From Dactylosporangium siamense (lineage in GTDB: Bacteria; Actinomycetota; Actinomycetes; Mycobacteriales; Micromonosporaceae): a stretch of DNA of 64,000 bases. This document shows positions 63,515 to 64,000 of this stretch, one piece after another (within the stretch, counting starts at the first letter, position 1; every line of letters begins with the position of its first letter). The stretch spans positions 186,001-250,000 of the forward strand of contig NZ_BONQ01000083.1 in the NCBI RefSeq assembly GCF_016862795.1, read 5' to 3'. Made by a program: the position numbers and the translations under genes. Under the pieces are notes generated by a model, which was given only the letters and a program-made list of their open reading frames with translations, ran no database searches and was not told the DNA's origin.

Positions 63515-64000
63515 CTACAGCGGGCGGCTGAACATCTTGCGGTTGGCGAAGTTGTGGTAGCCGGCGCGCTGGAAGGCCTTGAACATGGCGACGTTGCCGG
63601 CGTCGCAGTCACCGCGGATCTCCGTCGCCCCGGCGGCGACAAGGACCTTCGTCCCGCGGGCCACGGTGGCGGTGGCGTAGCCGTGACCGCGTCCGGCCGT
63701 GGCGACGGCGACCAGGCCGATCACCGCGGAACTCGCCGTCCGGGCGGGCAGGCTGATCGCGACCGGCCGGTCCTGCTGGTCGTAGCCGATCTCGAACCAA
63801 TCCTGCTCGTGGTGCAGCTCCAGCATGTCGGCGAGGTTGCGCTCGGCGGCGCCACGCAGGCCGTGTTCGTCGATCTCGGCGAGGAAGATCGCGTCCTTCG
63901 TGTCGGTGAAGGTGTCGGCGAGCAGCTCGACGAACGGCTCCTCGCCCAGCTCGGCGAGTGACCGCCAGCGCAGCCGGTCGTCCTGGGCGGGAAGCGGATC
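63515..64000 (-). CDS. GNAT-family N-acetyltransferase, N terminus outside window
   Basis: The frame stays open from the stop at 63515 to the window end, giving at least 161 residues; an internal ATG at 63826 is not the real start because the family fold begins earlier (SLAELGEEPFVELLADTFTD, LAEIDEHGLRGAAERN). The acetyl-CoA motif is ATAGRGHGYATATVARG, with the C-terminal ATEIRGDCDAGNVAMFKAF and FQRAGYHNFANRKMF. A classic GNAT, substrate unknown. Confidence 0.88.
   Translation of the reverse strand, partial: DPLPAQDDRLRWRSLAELGEEPFVELLADTFTDTKDAIFLAEIDEHGLRGAAERNLADMLELHHEQDWFEIGYDQQDRPVAISLPARTASSAVIGLVAVATAGRGHGYATATVARGTKVLVAAGATEIRGDCDAGNVAMFKAFQRAGYHNFANRKMFSRPL

Overview
This 64 kb window is high-GC DNA with dense genes, GTG starts, many 4-bp start/stop overlaps and strong third-position GC bias. 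It carries actinobacterial hallmarks: an F420-type PPOX protein, an ECF42-type sigma factor with a DGPF partner, a furA-katG operon, streptogrisin-like and carbohydrate-binding secreted proteins, and several AfsR/SARP/STAND regulators. A Micromonosporaceae-like soil actinomycete (Actinoplanes or Dactylosporangium type) fits best, but no rRNA is present to settle this. I see no tRNA, rRNA, CRISPR array, insertion sequence or phage gene; the window reads as accessory chromosome arm.

Layout. 1-3.3 kb: two secreted carbohydrate-active proteins (CBM6 plus trefoil tail; GH2 with AbfB domain). 3.3-6.3 kb: a MacAB-like operon of lipoprotein adaptor, ATPase and FtsX-type permease. 6.5-13.7 kb: secreted papain-like peptidase with IPT domains, a membrane protein, a SigE-family sigma factor with a membrane partner, an HxlR regulator divergent from an NmrA/QorB-type reductase, a membrane-anchored unknown and a DUF1963 protein. 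14.0-21.3 kb: a five-gene translationally coupled operon (SWIM-type zinc protein, unknown 457-aa protein, vWA protein, MoxR-type AAA ATPase, DUF5682 protein). This is the most interesting system here. 21.3-29.3 kb: a decayed fragment, a DUF4440 protein, htpG, the DGPF/ECF42 pair, DUF5808, a WYL regulator, a hydrolase, a GlxA-type regulator and an unknown.

29.4-37.3 kb: a STAND regulator with three repeat-encoded insertions, an S1 protease with a chitin-binding-like tail, and a tandem pair of XRE-TPR regulators, the second also carrying an 18-bp-period repeat, followed by an 83-bp-period intergenic repeat. 37.3-44.3 kb: PPOX, suppressor-of-fused, VOC, a 60-aa protein, a desaturase, a PaiB-type protein, a frameshifted HAF-type pseudogene and a DrrAB-like exporter preceded by 11-bp-phased heptamers. 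44.3-52.7 kb: a SARP-type regulator with NB-ARC, a FN3/lectin secreted protein, a decayed TPR regulator, an EEP-family protein and a ricin-type lectin. 53-64 kb: a secreted beta-helix protein behind LacI/CebR-like palindromes, DUF1801, a CMD-like protein lacking its usual His, another STAND-TPR regulator, a BBE-type FAD oxidase, a membrane protein, katG-furA (probably leaderless) and a partial GNAT acetyltransferase.

Together the genes suggest a polymer-degrading, stress-responsive saprophyte with many large signal-integrating regulators. Local instability of short GC-rich repeats has remodelled several of them.
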